DNA of 64,000 nucleotides from NCBI RefSeq assembly GCF_900110415.1, contig NZ_FODR01000001.1, forward strand, positions 1-64,000, written 5' to 3'. The notes under the pieces were generated by a model that saw nothing but the letters and a program-made list of their open reading frames with translations, was not told the DNA's origin and searched no databases. Shown piece by piece: positions 61,927 to 64,000 of this stretch. How positions within the stretch are numbered: the stretch's first letter is position 1; each line of letters begins with the position of its first letter. The translations under genes and the position numbers were made by a program. The stretch comes from Mucilaginibacter sp. OK283 (GTDB lineage: Bacteria > Bacteroidota > Bacteroidia > Sphingobacteriales > Sphingobacteriaceae).

Positions 61927-63057
61927 TCAGCTTTTTCGCAGTACAATTGCCGCGTTACAGCCTCCAAAACCAGATGCTGTTTTTAAGCAAGCGGTCAAAG
62001 GTATAGTTTGTATCTCTTTTGCCACGTTAAGTGGTTGGGTAACTCCCAACTCATGAAATCCCCTGGTGGGGATAATAATGTTGTGCTTTAATGAATGAGT
62101 TGCTATTATCGCCTCGATAAGTCCCGAAGCGCCAAGGGTGTGCCCGTAATATCCTTTTAAGCTGTTCACAGGAATATCCTGCATGCCCGCCAGGTTAATG
62201 GCTTTGGCCTCCATCTCATCATTATAAACGGTAGCAGTACCATGGGCCGATATAAAATCGATGGCTTCCGATTCAACTCCTGCGCTTTTCAATGCCGAGT
62301 TAATGGCATCAAAAAGTTCTTCACCGGTTTTTGACGGGCCCGAAATATGGTTGGCATCGTTACTAACCGAACCGCCCGCCAGTTGAATGTTTTCTGCTTT
62401 TTGTTGATTTGATGATAGGATAACCGTGGCGGCACCCTCGCCTAAATTAATGCCATCGCGGTTTAAATCAAAGGGTTTGCAAGGTTGAGCGCTGATAGCC
62501 TGAAATGACTGGAAGCCCGATAGCACAAACCTGGTGATCACATCGCCGCCAACCACAACGGCATTATCGTACTGCCCGGCCTGGATCAGGCGCATCCCGG
62601 TAATCATAGCCATTAAGCCCGAGATACAGGCATGCGAAACTATCAGCGGCTTATTTACGAAACCAAATTTTTCGGAAACTAATCTGGCCGATGTTGGCAA
62701 TGCAATGCGTTGGTTTAGGTCCGGGTTACCGGCATCCGTTTCCAGCATGCTGATATTGCCTTTGGTGGTGGAGATAATGAGAACTGTTTTTTTATCTGTG
62801 CTATTTATGCCACTATTTTTTAAAGCATCGGTAACAGATGCTATCAGCAACTGTTCAAATTTGGTGTATTCGCCGGCTTCGGCTAACAGCGGATGCTCAT
62901 CGCTAAACAATGATGCATAGAAAGGAACCGCCGATTTATCGCCCGCCGAGTGTTCTTTAACTCCCGAAATGTTTTGGGTAAGCTTGTCAAAATTTTCTGC
63001 AGAGGTATTGCCTATAGGCGACAAGATATTATCGGCAACAATAAAAACGGACTTCAT
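61927..63057 (-). CDS. Beta-ketoacyl-ACP synthase (third catalytic KAS II type)
   Basis: A 376-residue condensing enzyme with C144 (SHACISGLMAM), H272 (AHGTATVYND) and H306 (YYGHTLGASG), so all catalytic residues are present. It is shorter than the pair KS proteins and its active-site Cys context (HACISG) differs, which suggests another substrate, perhaps the starter-unit condensation. It lies 42 bp upstream of the half-KS gene and 31 bp downstream of the acyltransferase gene. Confidence 0.9.
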   Translation of the reverse strand: MKSVFIVADNILSPIGNTSAENFDKLTQNISGVKEHSAGDKSAVPFYASLFSDEHPLLAEAGEYTKFEQLLIASVTDALKNSGINSTDKKTVLIISTTKGNISMLETDAGNPDLNQRIALPTSARLVSEKFGFVNKPLIVSHACISGLMAMITGMRLIQAGQYDNAVVVGGDVITRFVLSGFQSFQAISAQPCKPFDLNRDGINLGEGAATVILSSNQQKAENIQLAGGSVSNDANHISGPSKTGEELFDAINSALKSAGVESEAIDFISAHGTATVYNDEMEAKAINLAGMQDIPVNSLKGYYGHTLGASGLIEAIIATHSLKHNIIIPTRGFHELGVTQPLNVAKEIQTIPLTACLKTASGFGGCNAAIVLRKS

Positions 63058-63088
63058 CTCTTACAAACACTTCCTCTCATTACTTGTT

Positions 63089-63967
63089 TTATTGCCAAAA
63101 GTTATAATAATTATACCATTGCCCGGGATACTTTTTCACGTATTTTTCCATCTCGCCCACAAAATCATTGGTCATTTGCGCTATCCCGGCTTCTTTGCCC
63201 AAATGTAAATATTCCTTAACTGCGCTGGCGTAAAAATGATAGTGAAACTTAGTTTCTTTCATGGCAAAAACATAGGCAACCGGAACCCTGAATTTTTGCG
63301 CCAGGATAAATGGCCCTAACGGGAATTTGGCATCCTCGCCCAAAAAGTTTTTGGTAATGGTTTTATTGCCCTCCAGGTACCTGTCGGCATGCATGCACAC
63401 CAATTCGTTATTCTGAAAAGCTTCGTTGATTTTGAAAATATGCGATATATCGTCCTTAATTACAATAATATTAACGCTTAGTTTGCCGGTAACCCTTTCC
63501 ATAAAGGCTTTTATCTGCTGGTCTTCGCCATCAAACATCACAATGTTAATGCGGGTGTTGATATGCTTCAGCAAATCGCCGGCTATTTCCCAGCTGCCAA
63601 TGTGTGCGCTTAAAAGCAGGCCGCCTTTGCCCATGGCCGCAATTTGGTTCAGGTTACTACGGCCGTCAAACTCAAAGGTAAATTTGTTGCGGATACCCGA
63701 CATGACCACTACCTTATCAATAATGCTTTGGCCAAAAACATAATAGTTTTGGTAAACCATCCAAAGCGATTTAATGCGGTTGTAACTCAACCGGCTATGA
63801 AAATAGTAATAAATGCTTTTTGACGATTGGTAAGAGAAAACTACGTAGTAAAACGATACAAACCGTAGCAAAAAATAAGCGGGACTAACCCCGCCATATT
63901 TTAAAATAGCCAGAAATACCGAATAGCCCCAGGGCTTGCCTTTTGATTTTCCTTTCCAGGACGACAT
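63089..63967 (-). CDS. LPLAT-type acyltransferase (HtrB/LpxL-like)
   Basis: A 292-residue membrane-bound acyltransferase with an N-terminal membrane-associated segment (about 22-40). The catalytic HIGSWE motif lies in LLSAHIGSWEIAGDLL, with MHADRYLEGN and FPLGPFILAQKFRVPV matching the lipid A acyltransferase family. Flexirubin and aryl polyene clusters usually encode such an enzyme to attach acyl groups at the inner membrane. The substrate here is inferred. Its ATG is at 63967; what follows to the right edge has no complete gene. Confidence 0.88.
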   Translation of the reverse strand: MSSWKGKSKGKPWGYSVFLAILKYGGVSPAYFLLRFVSFYYVVFSYQSSKSIYYYFHSRLSYNRIKSLWMVYQNYYVFGQSIIDKVVVMSGIRNKFTFEFDGRSNLNQIAAMGKGGLLLSAHIGSWEIAGDLLKHINTRINIVMFDGEDQQIKAFMERVTGKLSVNIIVIKDDISHIFKINEAFQNNELVCMHADRYLEGNKTITKNFLGEDAKFPLGPFILAQKFRVPVAYVFAMKETKFHYHFYASAVKEYLHLGKEAGIAQMTNDFVGEMEKYVKKYPGQWYNYYNFWQ

Positions 63968-64000
63968 TTAAACAAGCTCCTTCGGCTGTACTTTAGTTGC

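Overview
The window reads as chromosomal DNA of a Bacteroidota bacterium of the Sphingobacteriaceae type (Mucilaginibacter/Pedobacter-like; this placement is an inference from gene content). Supporting signs are promoters with the Bacteroidota -7 box TAnnTTTG, many exported proteins with lipoboxes or signal peptides ending in AQ, a DUF4175 giant protein, an M61 and a tricorn-type protease, and above all a flexirubin-type pigment cluster. Coding density is high, most genes are intact, and no phage, plasmid, integrase, insertion sequence or CRISPR array was seen.

Layout. 0.1-3.5 kb: a dispersed palindromic repeat, a pirin, then an Mla-type lipid transport operon (permease, ATPase, MCE protein). 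3.6-6.2 kb: an orphan RhuM protein and a secreted DNA/RNA endonuclease lipoprotein. 6.4-8.2 kb: a dispersed repeat, thiL and a small membrane protein. 8.2-14.8 kb: minus-strand M28 peptidase, GH53 galactanase, amino-acid permease and M61 peptidase. 14.9-20.9 kb: MarR regulator with a complete RND efflux system (adaptor, pump, TolC). 21-29.3 kb: response regulator, N-acetylglucosamine kinase, a repeat-rich gap, DinB protein, histidine kinase, gltX, a large secreted protein of unknown function, a small unknown protein and an orphan oxidase subunit III. 29.4-32.7 kb: tricorn-like protease. 32.8-36.2 kb: a four-gene sulfur operon (TauE/SafE, metallo-beta-lactamase-rhodanese fusion, two YeeE/YedE proteins) behind a promoter with a Crp/Fnr-like operator at about -40. 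36.3-44.5 kb: a possible small RNA, glutathione peroxidase, ybeY, an anti-sigma-like ATPase, DUF4175 protein, tRNA-Pro(GGG), a CLC channel, a second copy of the 6.45-kb repeat and a small membrane protein.

44.5-64 kb: the left part of a flexirubin (aryl polyene plus dialkylresorcinol) biosynthetic cluster that runs off the right edge. It has three blocks. The first (minus) codes for a phosphopantetheinyl transferase, ACP, ketosynthase, dehydratase and FabI-like reductase. The second (plus) starts at a good promoter and codes for an exported protein, DarA, DarB, a small protein, a BtrH-like acyltransferase candidate, an ABC exporter, a second ACP and a ketosynthase with a partner lacking the active-site Cys. 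The third (minus) codes for an acyltransferase, a ketosynthase, a half-ketosynthase, a second ketosynthase/inactive-partner pair and a polysaccharide deacetylase. Two ACPs and two ketosynthase pairs fit a two-branch pathway in which an aryl polyene acid and a dialkylresorcinol are made separately and then esterified. Tyrosine ammonia-lyase, the aryl-CoA/ACP ligase and the ketoreductase expected for the polyene branch are not in the window and are predicted to lie to its right.
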